From: Flavobacterium hiemivividum
Lineage (GTDB): Bacteria > Bacteroidota > Bacteroidia > Flavobacteriales > Flavobacteriaceae
NCBI RefSeq assembly: GCF_004349145.1
Contig: NZ_SMFO01000001.1
Span: 62,001-126,000, forward strand
Direction: 5' to 3'
DNA length: 64,000 nucleotides
The stretch's first letter is position 1; every line of letters starts with the position of its first letter. Position numbers and translations under genes: made by a program. This document shows, in pieces, positions 8,671 to 17,820 of the stretch. The notes below the pieces were generated by a model. The model ran no database searches. It saw only the letters and a list, made by a program, of their open reading frames with translations, and was not told the DNA's origin.

Positions 8671-9507
8671 ATGAAAAAAATTACATTAGAATTATTTACA
8701 ACGATTATCGGTCTTGGTTCTGCATCTGGGCTTTTCTTCCAAGGTAATTTTCTCTATTTAATAGGAGATAACAGTGGCTTTCTATATGAATACAACATTG
8801 TAGATTCCAATCTTAAAAAATATCCACTTTTAGAAAATCCAAGTCAAAACATCCCTAAAAAGGACAAACCCGACTTTGAATCGCTAACTCATTTTGGAGA
8901 TACGCTCTATGTTTTTGGCTCGGGCTCCACCGCAAAAAGAAATGCGATGATCGAATTCGATTTAAATACAAGAAAAAAATCAACGACTAACAATCTGGTT
9001 GATTTATATGCGGTAATGCAGAGTTTTGGCTATATCAATCCTGAAGATTTTAATTTAGAAGGCGCAATTTATGATGGTGAAAACTGGTATTTCTTTAATC
9101 GCGGAAATGGCAGCAGCAGTAAAAATGTTATTTTCACACTACATGCCAAAAAATTAAACGAAGAATTTAGCCTTCTCTCTAATGATTACAAACTCCCAAA
9201 AATAAAAGGAGTTCGCACTAGTTTTACCGATGCCATTCTGGTTGACAACAAAATTTATTTCTTGGCTACAGCCGAAAACACCATCTCTACTTATGATGAT
9301 GGCGAAGTCTTAGGAAGTATTATTGGCCGAATAGACTTGGAATCCATGAAAATAGATTTTACCAAAAAAATTAGCCCCACAAATAAATTTGAAGGGCTAA
9401 CTTTATATTCTCAAAACGAAAATCAAATTCAGTTTCTACTATGCGAGGACAAAGACACAGATACTTTAGAAAGTACGATCTACAAACTAAGTCTCGAACT
9501 TCGTTAA
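8671..9507 (+). CDS. Beta-strand-rich hypothetical protein (propeller-like)
   Basis: A 278-residue protein of unrecognised function. It lacks a convincing signal peptide. Its sequence has repeated strand-turn units with FxxxLYxxGD/GxL patterns (NFLYLIGDNSGFLYEY, DTLYVFGSGST, GAIYDGENWYFFNRGNG, NKIYFLATAENT), which suggests a five- or six-bladed beta-propeller fold. From memory it resembles small flavobacterial proteins given a DUF name, but I cannot confirm a family. It converges on the L,D-transpeptidase gene with only 18 bp between the stops. No catalytic motif is evident. Confidence 0.65.
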   Translation: MKKITLELFTTIIGLGSASGLFFQGNFLYLIGDNSGFLYEYNIVDSNLKKYPLLENPSQNIPKKDKPDFESLTHFGDTLYVFGSGSTAKRNAMIEFDLNTRKKSTTNNLVDLYAVMQSFGYINPEDFNLEGAIYDGENWYFFNRGNGSSSKNVIFTLHAKKLNEEFSLLSNDYKLPKIKGVRTSFTDAILVDNKIYFLATAENTISTYDDGEVLGSIIGRIDLESMKIDFTKKISPTNKFEGLTLYSQNENQIQFLLCEDKDTDTLESTIYKLSLELR

Positions 9508-9525
9508 AAACACAAAGCCTAATCC

Positions 9526-10398
9526 CTATAATTTAGCGGTCTGAACTTGCTGTCTGTTCTGCTGTTCTTTTAGGATATCGTTTAGGAACGGCATCGTCTG
9601 TTCCTTAATTTCATTTTCTGAAATATCCAAAACTTTTGGATTAGAGGCTAGCTGCAACCATGGTTTAGGCGCACTAAAATCATAATCACCAAAAACAATC
9701 ACGGGAGTTCCTTTTACCTTAACTGTTTCTGAATCTGCTAGTTCCCATTCATCAGCCCATTTGTACATAAATTTCGCATCGTTCTCCTGCATTCTCAAGC
9801 AAGAATGAGAGGCGGGATATCCTGGCAACTCATACTGATGCCATCCTACGCCTAGTTTATTTTCGATGTTAAAATTCCAACGTAAATCCCATTCATCATT
9901 AAATGTGCTTGTAGTTTCCTCTGCTTTCCAGTTTGTAAAAGACAAGCCTCTTGGCGTTTGATCTTTCTCTCGCCCCATATTTGTAGGTCCTGAATATACT
10001 AATTGTCCTTTTTCATAAGCGGCAAATGTTTGCGTAGGATACGAGAAAAAGACGATCTTTTTTATCTCCTTTAAGTACGGAACCGTCAATGGAAACGGAA
10101 GATAAAATTCTACATCTCCGCTTACATCCTCAGGAACGATAATCGAATCCATCTTCTTTAAATTAGTCGCATCGGTACGATTTACTGCGTATGCTATTTT
10201 TAGTGCTTTAGAATTGGTAGCATTTTCGGCTAGCCATTGTTTGGTCTTTTCAATTCGATAAGATACATTTTTAGGCTCTTGACGTTTAATAACTGGTTCA
10301 CTATCTACGCTATCATTATTTTCCACATCACCTTGTTGCTTGCATGATACTAAAAGAATCATGACAATAATATTCAAAAGAAGGGCTATTTTTTTCAT
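9526..10398 (-). CDS. L,D-transpeptidase (YkuD) lipoprotein
   Basis: Peptidoglycan cross-linking or lipoprotein-anchoring transpeptidase. The 290-residue precursor has a lipoprotein signal ending LLVSC (lipidated Cys19). The YkuD catalytic region is at about 112-215: TPRGLS, then His187 in GWHQYELPGYP and SHSCLRM with nucleophile Cys200. The family consensus there is SHGCxR, so Gly is replaced by Ser, while His198, Cys200 and Arg202 are kept. It would act in the periplasm from the inner or outer membrane. It is a monocistronic leftward gene. Confidence 0.88.
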   Translation of the reverse strand: MKKIALLLNIIVMILLVSCKQQGDVENNDSVDSEPVIKRQEPKNVSYRIEKTKQWLAENATNSKALKIAYAVNRTDATNLKKMDSIIVPEDVSGDVEFYLPFPLTVPYLKEIKKIVFFSYPTQTFAAYEKGQLVYSGPTNMGREKDQTPRGLSFTNWKAEETTSTFNDEWDLRWNFNIENKLGVGWHQYELPGYPASHSCLRMQENDAKFMYKWADEWELADSETVKVKGTPVIVFGDYDFSAPKPWLQLASNPKVLDISENEIKEQTMPFLNDILKEQQNRQQVQTAKL

Positions 10399-10548
10399 AG
10401 TTATTATTTTATACTACAAACATCATCAATTTGTTAGGCCAAAGTGTTACATAATTATTTGAAATGTTTATTTAATTCCAATATTAGAAGCCAGCGGAAA
10501 TTAACTTTTATTTACTTTATGTTCTGCCAATAAAAAAATACAATGCCT

Positions 10549-10556
10549 TAACTTTG
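10549..10556 (+). promoter_or_regulatory. Putative -7 element (TAACTTTG) of the SDR gene
   Basis: TAACTTTG matches TAnnTTTG and lies 26 bases before the ATG at 10583, so the transcript would start around 10562. This placement argues against initiation far upstream. Confidence 0.5.
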
Positions 10557-10582
10557 CTGATACTAAATAAAAATTGAACACA

Positions 10583-11299
10583 ATGACTGACTTAAAAAAT
10601 AAAAATGCGCTAATTACAGGTGCTGGAAAAGGAATAGGAAAAGCAATCGCAATTGCATTGGCTAAAGAAGGTGTAAATGTAATTTTAGTTGCTCGTACGC
10701 AATCTGATTTAGACGAGGTAGCTAAAGAAGTTAATAATCTTGGAGTAAAATCATTGACGCTTACCGCTGATGTTTCTGATATTTCTTCAGTAAATACAGC
10801 AGTAGCAGCAGCGTTAGATAAATTTAAAACGATTGACATATTAATCAATAATGCCGGAATTGCAGCTTTTGGAAAAATTTTAGAAATGGAGCCTACAGCT
10901 TGGGAGCGTATCATTCAAGTGAACTTAATGGGAACTTATTATACTACTCGTGCAGTATTGCCTAATATGATCGAAAGACAAACTGGAGATATCATTAACA
11001 TTTCTTCGACTGCAGGATTAAAGGGAAATGCATCGACTAGCGCATACAGTGCTTCTAAATTTGCCGTACTGGGACTAACAGAATCCCTGATGCAAGAAGT
11101 TAGAAAACACAACATTCGTGTAACCGCTTTAACGCCAAGTACCGTAGCTACTGATATGGCCAAAGACTTAAAATTAACTGACGGTAATCCTGAAAATGTA
11201 ATGCAAGCAGAAGATGTAGCTGAATTAATAATAGCTCAGTTAAAATTAAACCGACGCGTATTTATTAAAGAATCAGGGATCTGGTCAACAAATCCATAA
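10583..11299 (+). CDS. Short-chain dehydrogenase/reductase (3-ketoacyl-ACP reductase-like)
   Basis: NAD(P)H-dependent oxidoreductase of the classical SDR family, 238 residues. It has the cofactor motif TGAGKGIG at 12-19, the structural NNAG motif, the catalytic Ser in [11 protein letters not shown] and the catalytic YSASK. It is closest in style to FabG-like 3-oxoacyl reductases, though many such genes act on other substrates. I chose the ATG at 10583 over the TTG three codons upstream because it gives the usual [13 protein letters not shown] beginning. It is monocistronic and converges on mtaB. Confidence 0.88.
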   Translation: MTDLKNKNALITGAGKGIGKAIAIALAKEGVNVILVARTQSDLDEVAKEVNNLGVKSLTLTADVSDISSVNTAVAAALDKFKTIDILINNAGIAAFGKILEMEPTAWERIIQVNLMGTYYTTRAVLPNMIERQTGDIINISSTAGLKGNASTSAYSASKFAVLGLTESLMQEVRKHNIRVTALTPSTVATDMAKDLKLTDGNPENVMQAEDVAELIIAQLKLNRRVFIKESGIWSTNP

Positions 11300-11343
11300 T
11301 ACTTGTCGAAAGACTGATGAGAAATCATCACTAAAAAAAAACC

Positions 11344-11395
11344 ATTAAGAGATTAAGTTCATTAAGTTTTAACTTAATTTTCTCAATCTCTTAAT
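11344..11395. repeat. Nested palindrome between convergent genes
   Basis: An outer perfect 11-bp inverted repeat (ATTAAGAGATT / AATCTCTTAAT) encloses an inner perfect 8-bp one (ATTAAGTT / AACTTAAT, 2-base loop). It sits in the 126-bp gap between the SDR stop and the mtaB stop. It could act as a bidirectional terminator although no long T-run follows, or be a dispersed repeat. Confidence 0.7.
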
Positions 11396-11425
11396 AGTTT
11401 AATAATTTAAATTATCTTGCTATTC

Positions 11426-12754
11426 TTAAACTTTAACCGCTACAAATTCCATTCGCACACTTCCATCAGTATCAATTGTAGTCAAGTTAATTTCATGCAA
11501 AGTATTTACCAATTCTGGATTCCATGGTGTTTTTACTTTCACGTAGTTCTCCGTAAAACCATGAATATATCCTTCTTTATTTTCACTTTCGAAAAGAACT
11601 GTTCTAGTACTTCCCAACTGACTTTCATAAAAAGCGCGACGTTTTTTTACCGATAATCCGCGCATCATTTTACTTCTTTTCACACGGACATTCTCAGGTA
11701 CCACACCATCCATATCTGCAGCTTCTGTATTATCCCGTTCAGAATACTTGAAAACATGCAAATAAGAAATATCCATTTCATTCAAGTAACGATATGTTTC
11801 TAAGAAATGTTCATCCGTTTCACCAGGGAATCCAACGATAACGTCCACACCAATACAGGCATGAGGCATTACTTCTCTAATTTTATTTACTCTCTCAGTA
11901 TATATTTCACGCTGGTACCGACGTTTCATCAATTTCAAAATATCATTACTTCCAGACTGCAACGGTATATGAAAATGCGGTACAAAAGTTCTACTTTTCG
12001 AAACAAATTCAATAGTTTCATTTTTCAATAAATTAGGTTCGATAGACGAAATTCGCAAACGCTCAATCCCTTTCACTTTGTCTAATTCCTGAACTAATTC
12101 TAAGAAGGTATGTTCGTGCTTTTTGTTTCCAAATTCCCCTTTTCCGTAATCTCCAATATTCACACCTGTAAGGACAATTTCCTTGATGTTTTGCTGCGAA
12201 ATCTCGTATGCATTTTTCAAAACATTGTTTAATTCATCACTTCTAGAAATTCCTCTAGCAAGCGGAATCGTACAATAAGTACATTTGTAATCACAACCAT
12301 CCTGCACTTTCAAGAAAGCGCGTGTTCTGTCACCTATCGAATAACTTCCTACATAGAAATCAGCATCAGCGATCTCACAAGAATGTACTTCTCCAAAATC
12401 GTTTTTGGACAAATCATTGATATAGTCGGTAATTTTAAATTTTTCTGTAGCGCCCAGAACTAAATCAACTCCATCAACGGCAGCTAATTCTTCTGGTTTC
12501 AACTGTGCATAACAACCCACAGCGGCCACAAAAGCTTTATCATTAAGTTTCATTGCTTTCTTAACCACTTGCTTGAACTGCTTGTCGGCGTTTTCAGTAA
12601 CGGAGCATGTATTGATTACATACATATCAGCGACTTCTTCAAAATCTACACGATCGAAACCTTCGTCTTCAAAGCTTCTCGCAATAGTCGAAGTTTCTGA
12701 AAAATTCAGTTTGCAACCAAGCGTATAAAAGGCAACTTTTTTTCTGTTTTCCAT
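11426..12754 (-). CDS. mtaB: tRNA t6A37 methylthiotransferase MtaB
   Basis: Radical-SAM enzyme that converts t6A to ms2t6A at position 37 of tRNAs reading ANN codons. The 442 residues have the three domains expected: UPF0004 with cluster ligands Cys14, Cys50 and Cys81, radical SAM with CxxxCxxC at Cys154/158/161 (CDYKCTYC), and a C-terminal TRAM domain. YTLGCKLNFSET (TLGCKxN) is diagnostic of MtaB rather than MiaB or RimO. It is a single leftward gene with a TAAATTTG promoter element 62 bases upstream. Confidence 0.95.
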   Translation of the reverse strand: MENRKKVAFYTLGCKLNFSETSTIARSFEDEGFDRVDFEEVADMYVINTCSVTENADKQFKQVVKKAMKLNDKAFVAAVGCYAQLKPEELAAVDGVDLVLGATEKFKITDYINDLSKNDFGEVHSCEIADADFYVGSYSIGDRTRAFLKVQDGCDYKCTYCTIPLARGISRSDELNNVLKNAYEISQQNIKEIVLTGVNIGDYGKGEFGNKKHEHTFLELVQELDKVKGIERLRISSIEPNLLKNETIEFVSKSRTFVPHFHIPLQSGSNDILKLMKRRYQREIYTERVNKIREVMPHACIGVDVIVGFPGETDEHFLETYRYLNEMDISYLHVFKYSERDNTEAADMDGVVPENVRVKRSKMMRGLSVKKRRAFYESQLGSTRTVLFESENKEGYIHGFTENYVKVKTPWNPELVNTLHEINLTTIDTDGSVRMEFVAVKV

Positions 12755-12815
12755 AGGGATAAACTACGTTTTTAGTAGTAACTTATTATATTTACATCTT
12801 TGTAAAAAGAGTTTG

Positions 12816-12823
12816 CAAATTTA
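12816..12823 (-). promoter_or_regulatory. Putative -7 element (TAAATTTG) of mtaB
   Basis: The minus strand reads TAAATTTG, a TAnnTTTG match 62 bases before the mtaB start codon, in the 87-bp divergent gap shared with the solute-binding protein gene. Confidence 0.4.
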
Positions 12824-12841
12824 CGTACAATATTCTTTAAA

Positions 12842-14458
12842 ATGAAATCAATAATTCACTATATATCAACGCTTTGTATTGTATTAACATTTGTTTGCTG
12901 TGGAAAAGACAGTGCAGAAAATAAAGATCATCTTGTTTTTCGATACAATGAAAGTTCTAATATCACTTCTCTTGACCCTGCTTTCTCAAAAGTACAATCG
13001 AATATCTGGGCTTGCAACCACATTTTTAACGGTTTACTACAACTAGATGACAGCTTAAATATTCAGCCCGATATTGCCAAAACCTGGACTATTTCGCCCG
13101 ATGCAAAAACCTATACTTTTACGTTGCGAAAAGACATTTATTTCCAAAAACACATCTTATTTGGTAAAGACAGCACCAGAACCGTAACCGCCTCTGATTT
13201 TGAATACAGCTTAAACAGATTATTAGACGAAAAAGTCGCTTCTCCTGGTGGTTGGGTTTTACAAAACGTAGAAAGTTTCAAAGCACAAAATGACAGCATT
13301 TTTGAAATCAAATTGATCAAACCTTTTCCTGCTTTTCTCGGTTTAATGACCATGAAATATGCATCGGTTGTACCAAAGGAAGTGGTTTCCCATTATGGAA
13401 GTGATTTTCGTTCACACCCAATAGGAACTGGCCCTTTCCAAATGAAATTATGGGAAGAAAACGTAAAACTAGTGTTGCGCAAAAATCCTTTATTCTATGA
13501 AAAAGACGAAGATGGTAATGCGTTGCCTTATCTCGAAGCTGTTGCTATTACTTTTTTACCAGACAAACAAAGTGGCTTTCTACAATTCATACAAGGGAAA
13601 TTAGATTTTACTTCAGGGCTGGATCCTTCTTATAAAGATGATATTTTGACTCAAAAAGGAGAATTGCAACCCAAATATAAAAATGAAATCAACCTGATTA
13701 CTGGGCCATATCTTAATACGGAATACCTTGGATTTAGAATGGATGGCGACGACAAAGCAGTATTAGACTTACGCATTCGTCAAGCAATGAATTACGGTTT
13801 CGACCGTCAAAAAATGATTACTTATTTGCGAAATAATATGGGAACTCCAGCCATTAACGGAATTATCCCGGCAGGATTACCGAGTTTTAATAATGCTAAA
13901 GGATATACCTACGATATCGAAAAAGCTAAAAAGTTAGTTAATGAGTACAAGAAAGCTACAGGCGATAAGAAACCAGTAATTCAATTAAGCACAAATGCAT
14001 CTTATGTAGATATTGGAGAATTTTTGCAAAGAGAATGGCAAAAAATAGGATTAGATGTTCAGGTAGATATCAGTCCGCCTTCTACGTTGCGTCAAGCTAT
14101 TTCAACCGGAAAAGTTTCTTTTTTCAGAGCAAGCTGGATTGCTGATTATCCTGATGCCGAGAATTATTTATCGCTTTTTTACAGTAAAAATTTCTCTCCA
14201 AACGGGCCCAATTATACCCATTTTAAAAATACAGAATTTGATCGTTTATACGAACAAGCATTCAAGGAAACTGATGACGAAAAGCGTTATATTTTGTATC
14301 AAAAAATGGACAAAATTATCATTGATCAAGCACCTATAATCCCTTTGTTTTATGACAAAGTTGCCCGATTCACCAGAAAAGAAGTCAGTGGATTAGGGAT
14401 TAATCCTTTGAATTTATTGAGTTTGAAAAAAGTAAAAAAGAGCAGCCCTAAATCGTAA
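12842..14458 (+). CDS. Family-5 ABC solute-binding lipoprotein (peptide/nickel type)
   Basis: Extracytoplasmic binding protein of the DppA/OppA/NikA family, 538 residues. The N-terminus is a lipoprotein signal (CIVLTFVCC, lipidation at Cys19 or Cys20). The body shows the family pattern: SLDPAFSKV, the segment QPDIAKTWTISPDAKTYTF, IGTGPFQM, DLRIRQAMNYGFDRQKM and a C-terminal YPDAENYLSLFYS segment. No permease or ATPase gene is adjacent, so it probably serves a transporter encoded elsewhere. The next gene starts 7 bp after its stop and is broken (14466-15050), so the two once formed an operon. Confidence 0.88.
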   Translation: MKSIIHYISTLCIVLTFVCCGKDSAENKDHLVFRYNESSNITSLDPAFSKVQSNIWACNHIFNGLLQLDDSLNIQPDIAKTWTISPDAKTYTFTLRKDIYFQKHILFGKDSTRTVTASDFEYSLNRLLDEKVASPGGWVLQNVESFKAQNDSIFEIKLIKPFPAFLGLMTMKYASVVPKEVVSHYGSDFRSHPIGTGPFQMKLWEENVKLVLRKNPLFYEKDEDGNALPYLEAVAITFLPDKQSGFLQFIQGKLDFTSGLDPSYKDDILTQKGELQPKYKNEINLITGPYLNTEYLGFRMDGDDKAVLDLRIRQAMNYGFDRQKMITYLRNNMGTPAINGIIPAGLPSFNNAKGYTYDIEKAKKLVNEYKKATGDKKPVIQLSTNASYVDIGEFLQREWQKIGLDVQVDISPPSTLRQAISTGKVSFFRASWIADYPDAENYLSLFYSKNFSPNGPNYTHFKNTEFDRLYEQAFKETDDEKRYILYQKMDKIIIDQAPIIPLFYDKVARFTRKEVSGLGINPLNLLSLKKVKKSSPKS

Positions 14459-14465
14459 CATACAA

Positions 14466-15050
14466 ATGAAAAAAGCTATTGTATTTTTTATATTTTTCCA
14501 AGCAGTAACCTCAAATGCACAGAATGCTATTGAATGGGACGGTACCTACGAATTGCAGATATCTGATTTTCAGTCAAATGCTACGTAAATTGGAAGTGAA
14601 GTTAGTATCACTAGTATCCACACCGCTTCAAGTCTAGATTTCGCATTTATGATGAACAATGTAGAGTTTATGTTTACCAAAAACTTTAACTCCAAGGTAA
14701 ATTGCTCGTTTCAAAGAGACGCAGCCTCTTTAATTGCTCCAGATGCCATTACGGCGAACAAACTATTGGATTTTGCTCGCTATGAATTTGATTTATCTGA
14801 ACTCTATGCTCGTAAACTGCGCAAAGAAATCTACGAGCAAAAAGGAACTTTTTCTGATGTTAGCTTTTTAAAAGCTATATACGACCAAATACAAAAACAA
14901 TATACCGAAGAGCATGCCACGGCTGCAAAAAGCACTAATTTGGGTCTTGAAACAGCAAAACTTACCGCCCTCCGCACCGAAGTCTCCAAACAAATTCAGA
15001 ACTATCCTGACTTTTGTAAAACTTGCAAACCACCTAAGAAAAAGAAATAA
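14466..15050 (+). pseudogene. Secreted hypothetical protein gene broken by one in-frame TAA
   Basis: The frame opens at ATG 14466 with a clear signal peptide (MKKAIVFFIFFQAVTSNAQ) and the start of a mature protein (EWDGTYELQISDF). It then meets TAA at 14586-14588, codon 41. The same frame continues without another stop for 153 codons to TAA 15048-15050, so an intact product would be 194 residues. It contains FMFTKNFNSKVNCSF, LARYEFDLSELYARK-like helical segments and a lysine-rich C-terminus with CKTCKPPKKKK. CAA (Gln) to TAA is a single transition that would explain the break. An internal ATG at 14649 could give 133 residues but would lack the signal peptide. Function unknown. It lies 7 bp after the solute-binding protein gene. 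Confidence 0.75.
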
Positions 15051-15056
15051 AACCTC

Positions 15057-15215
15057 TAATTCAAAATAAATTCCCTCACTATCTACAACTCCATAATCAT
15101 TATTTAAAGCGACAATAACAATCCATTTATCTCTTAAATCTGCTGTAATGTGATCGCGCCAAATTCCGATTATAGTTTGATAGCCATTCCATTTCGATCG
15201 AGCTCAAATACTTAA
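15057..15215 (-). pseudogene. Decayed 3'-terminal fragment of a Cof-type HAD phosphatase
   Basis: Plus-strand bases 15057-15160 align with 17821-17926, the 3' end of the intact HAD gene, at roughly 80 percent identity by eye, with a 2-base length difference near the end. Translated on the minus strand it reads GIWRDHITADLRDKW then IVIVALNNDYGV. This matches GVWVDNVTPELRDRA then NVIVASNNDHGV of the intact protein. Resemblance fades beyond about 15215. No start codon or catalytic region of a HAD protein is present, so this is a remnant and not a gene. Confidence 0.7.
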
Positions 15216-15562
15216 TATCGCTATGACGAAAACCAAGTTATTTAAAGTGTAAATCCTCATTATAACTTCAAAGCAACTATTTCGAAAAAATACTAAGTCA
15301 TTATTCTAATATAAATGGCCAAAACCTTCCCACATAGAAATTAGGAAATCATTACTATTTCTAACAAATTTGATTGAAAACTGAGCAGTAAAAACTATTT
15401 TAGGTTATATTAAATATTAATAATCAAGTATTTACATAATTTACTACATTTACATATGTGCAATTGTAGTTTGCAAGATTACAAAGTACTCAATAGAAAC
15501 AAGACAATAATATTCTATCTGTTTCTTAAATAGTAATAACTAACCATTTTAAAATTTGAACT
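15216..15562. other. Gene-free stretch upstream of the S9 peptidase
   Basis: About 350 bases, very AT-rich, with stops in all frames. I see no structured element and no exact TAnnTTTG promoter element. It must contain the promoter of the peptidase gene, but I cannot place it. Confidence 0.5.
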
Positions 15563-17593
15563 ATGAAAAAACAATCCTTATGGCTATTTGTATTCCTAAT
15601 TTCAGTTAGTACTACAATTGGGCAAACTGCAACAAATCCTACAACTCCAATTTTAGATAGAGAATTATTTTTTGGTAATCCCGAAATTGCTGGCGGACAA
15701 TTAAGCCCAGATGGAAAATGGATTTCATTTATGAAAGCATACGAAGGAATAATGAATATTTGGGTCAAAAAATTTGACGAACCTTTTAGTAAAGCACGCC
15801 CTCTTACCGATAGTAAACGCCCGATGCGTGGCTATTTTTGGTCATACGACGGAAAATACATTTTATATGTAAAAGATGAAAACGGCGACGAAAATATAAA
15901 TATTTTTGCAGTTGACCCAATGGAGACAGTAGAAAATAATTCCGTTCCTACCTCTAGAAATATTACTCCTTTAAAAGAAATTACAGCTCAAATAAATTTA
16001 GTCAGCAAGAAAAATCCAGATATAATAATAGTGTCACTAAATGATAGAGACAAAGCTTGGCATGATTTGTATCAACTTAAAATTTCGACAGCTGAACTTA
16101 CCAAAATATATGAGAATAAAGACAGAGTTACCGGTTATGACTTTGACTGGGATGAGAACCTGAGAGTGCTCTCTAAAACTGACCAAAAGGGAACTACCAC
16201 ATTCTTTAAAAAAGAAGGAGCTAAACTGACTCCCATTTATGAAACTTCAGTAACAGAGCAAGCTTACATTGCCAGCTGGACTCCAGATAATAAACAAGCC
16301 TACTTTGTAACTAACAAAGGAGACTTAGACCTTTCGACCCTCTTTTTAATGGATTTGAGCACTCAAAAACTAAAAAAAATAGAGAGCGATCCAAAGAACA
16401 GAGTAGATTTTGGAAATCTCACTGTTAGCGACGTAACTAGAGAATTAATTTCTACATCTTATACTGATGACAAGACAGAATACGTCTGGAAAAATAAAAA
16501 ACGGGAAGCAAGTTATAAGTTTTTACAATCAAAATTTCCTGGAAGAGAGATTGGTTTTCAAAGTCAAACTACTGATGAAAAGAAATTTTTAGTATCCGTC
16601 TCTGGTGATAAATATGCTGCTGAAGTCTATTTTTTTAATTCAGAAACCAGAGAATTGTTACTGCAATATGTTCCAAGACCCGATTTAAAGAAAGTGGAAG
16701 CGTATTTAGCTCCTATGAAACCTATTTCTTATAAAAGTAGCGACGGCCTAGAAATTACAGGATATTTAACACTGCCAGTAGGAAAAGATAGTGAAAATTT
16801 ACCAACAGTAATTCTAGTTCACGGTGGACCAAAAGGCCCAAGAGATAATTGGGGATATAATTCTATCGCTCAGTTTTTGGCAAATAGAGGATATGCCGTT
16901 TTACAACCCAATTTTAGAGCAAGCGGCGGTTATGGAAAAAAATTCTTAAACGCAGGAGACCTAGAATGGGGGAAACTTATGCAAGACGATGTCACTTGGG
17001 GAACTAAATATTTAATTTCAAACGGTATTACAAACAAAGACAAGGTGGCCATTATGGGTGGAAGTTATGGCGGTTATGCTACTTTGGCTGGCTTAGCTTT
17101 TACTCCAGAATTATATACATGTGGCGTCGATATTGTGGGGCCAAGTAATATATTTACATTATTAGAGTCAATACCCGCTTATTGGGAAGCCGGAAGAGCG
17201 TTTTTATATGGAATGGTTGGCGACCCAAACACTGAAGCTGGTAAAAAATTAATTCATGATGCTAGCCCACTTTTCAGCGCAGACAAAATTGTAAAACCAT
17301 TGCTGATTATTCAGGGAGCAAACGACCCTAGAGTTAAAAAAGCCGAAGCAGAACAAATTGTGGTTGCGTTGCGAGACAAAGGCAAGCAAGTATCTTACAT
17401 TTTAGCCGATGATGAAGGTCATGGATTTGCAAAACCAGTAAATAACATGGCTATGTATGCAGAAATCGAAAGATTCTTAGCTAGCATTTTAGGTGGTCGC
17501 TTTCAAAAAGAGATGCCAGAAAATGTAGCCAAGCGTCTAGCTGAAATGACTGTTGATATTAATACCGTAACTTACGATCCTAAAAAGAAATAA
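15563..17593 (+). CDS. Secreted S9-family prolyl oligopeptidase
   Basis: Serine peptidase of the prolyl oligopeptidase/acylaminoacyl-peptidase family, 676 residues, exported by an N-terminal signal peptide (about residues 1-21, ending TIGQ). The N-terminal half (about 35-360) is a seven-bladed propeller region with [19 protein letters not shown] TolB/WD-like repeats. The C-terminal alpha/beta-hydrolase domain has the nucleophile Ser501 in GGSYGG, Asp588 in QGANDPR and His620 in DEGHGF, a complete triad. It would cut short peptides in the periplasm. Fragments of HAD-gene sequence lie on both sides (15057-15215 and 17821 on), so this gene may have been inserted or rearranged here. Confidence 0.93.
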   Translation: MKKQSLWLFVFLISVSTTIGQTATNPTTPILDRELFFGNPEIAGGQLSPDGKWISFMKAYEGIMNIWVKKFDEPFSKARPLTDSKRPMRGYFWSYDGKYILYVKDENGDENINIFAVDPMETVENNSVPTSRNITPLKEITAQINLVSKKNPDIIIVSLNDRDKAWHDLYQLKISTAELTKIYENKDRVTGYDFDWDENLRVLSKTDQKGTTTFFKKEGAKLTPIYETSVTEQAYIASWTPDNKQAYFVTNKGDLDLSTLFLMDLSTQKLKKIESDPKNRVDFGNLTVSDVTRELISTSYTDDKTEYVWKNKKREASYKFLQSKFPGREIGFQSQTTDEKKFLVSVSGDKYAAEVYFFNSETRELLLQYVPRPDLKKVEAYLAPMKPISYKSSDGLEITGYLTLPVGKDSENLPTVILVHGGPKGPRDNWGYNSIAQFLANRGYAVLQPNFRASGGYGKKFLNAGDLEWGKLMQDDVTWGTKYLISNGITNKDKVAIMGGSYGGYATLAGLAFTPELYTCGVDIVGPSNIFTLLESIPAYWEAGRAFLYGMVGDPNTEAGKKLIHDASPLFSADKIVKPLLIIQGANDPRVKKAEAEQIVVALRDKGKQVSYILADDEGHGFAKPVNNMAMYAEIERFLASILGGRFQKEMPENVAKRLAEMTVDINTVTYDPKKK

Positions 17594-17609
17594 AAGGAAC
17601 AAACTAAAA

Positions 17610-17645
17610 TCTCCGATAATTCACATGAATTATCGGAGATTTTCT
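17610..17645. terminator. Terminator after the S9 peptidase
   Basis: Inverted repeat ATCTCCGATAATTCA / TGAATTATCGGAGAT (15-bp stem, 1-base spacer) followed by TTTCT on the plus strand and TTTTAG on the minus strand. It lies 16 bases after the peptidase stop and may also end leftward transcription from the HAD gene. Confidence 0.8.
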
Positions 17646-17815
17646 ATTAAGGAGATTTCATTAATGGAAGCCGTTGAATCAATATAAAATTCAATCCATC
17701 CTTCATATGCGTAAAGGTCATTATATAGTGCAAAAGCCAATCCAGATTCCATTTCATATCATTTCCAGAAAGCTTTTCTATAATTTAAAAACCTCTGATA
17801 TTTGGAGTAGAGGAA
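17616..17815 (-). pseudogene. Possible protein-coding remnant downstream of the HAD gene
   Basis: On the minus strand a frame of about 60 codons reads like real protein (ESGLAFALYNDLYAYE, then GWIEFYIDSTASINE). It is interrupted only by a TGA near 17758 and ends at TAA just inside the terminator hairpin. It has no start codon of its own and I do not recognise the family. It may be the tail of a broken gene, or chance. The 227-bp gap has no other feature apart from the terminator. Confidence 0.25.
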
Positions 17816-17820
17816 AAACC

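Noticed and set aside
10501..10914. A 137-codon open frame antisense to the SDR gene
   Set aside because: It runs opposite to a well-supported SDR gene with full motifs. The product is Ala/Thr/Ile-rich in the way antisense frames often are, and no homology pattern is seen.
15563..17593. Horizontally acquired peptidase with unusual base composition
   Set aside because: By eye the base composition and codon use are like the neighbours, so beyond the flanking HAD fragments there is no sequence sign of foreign origin.
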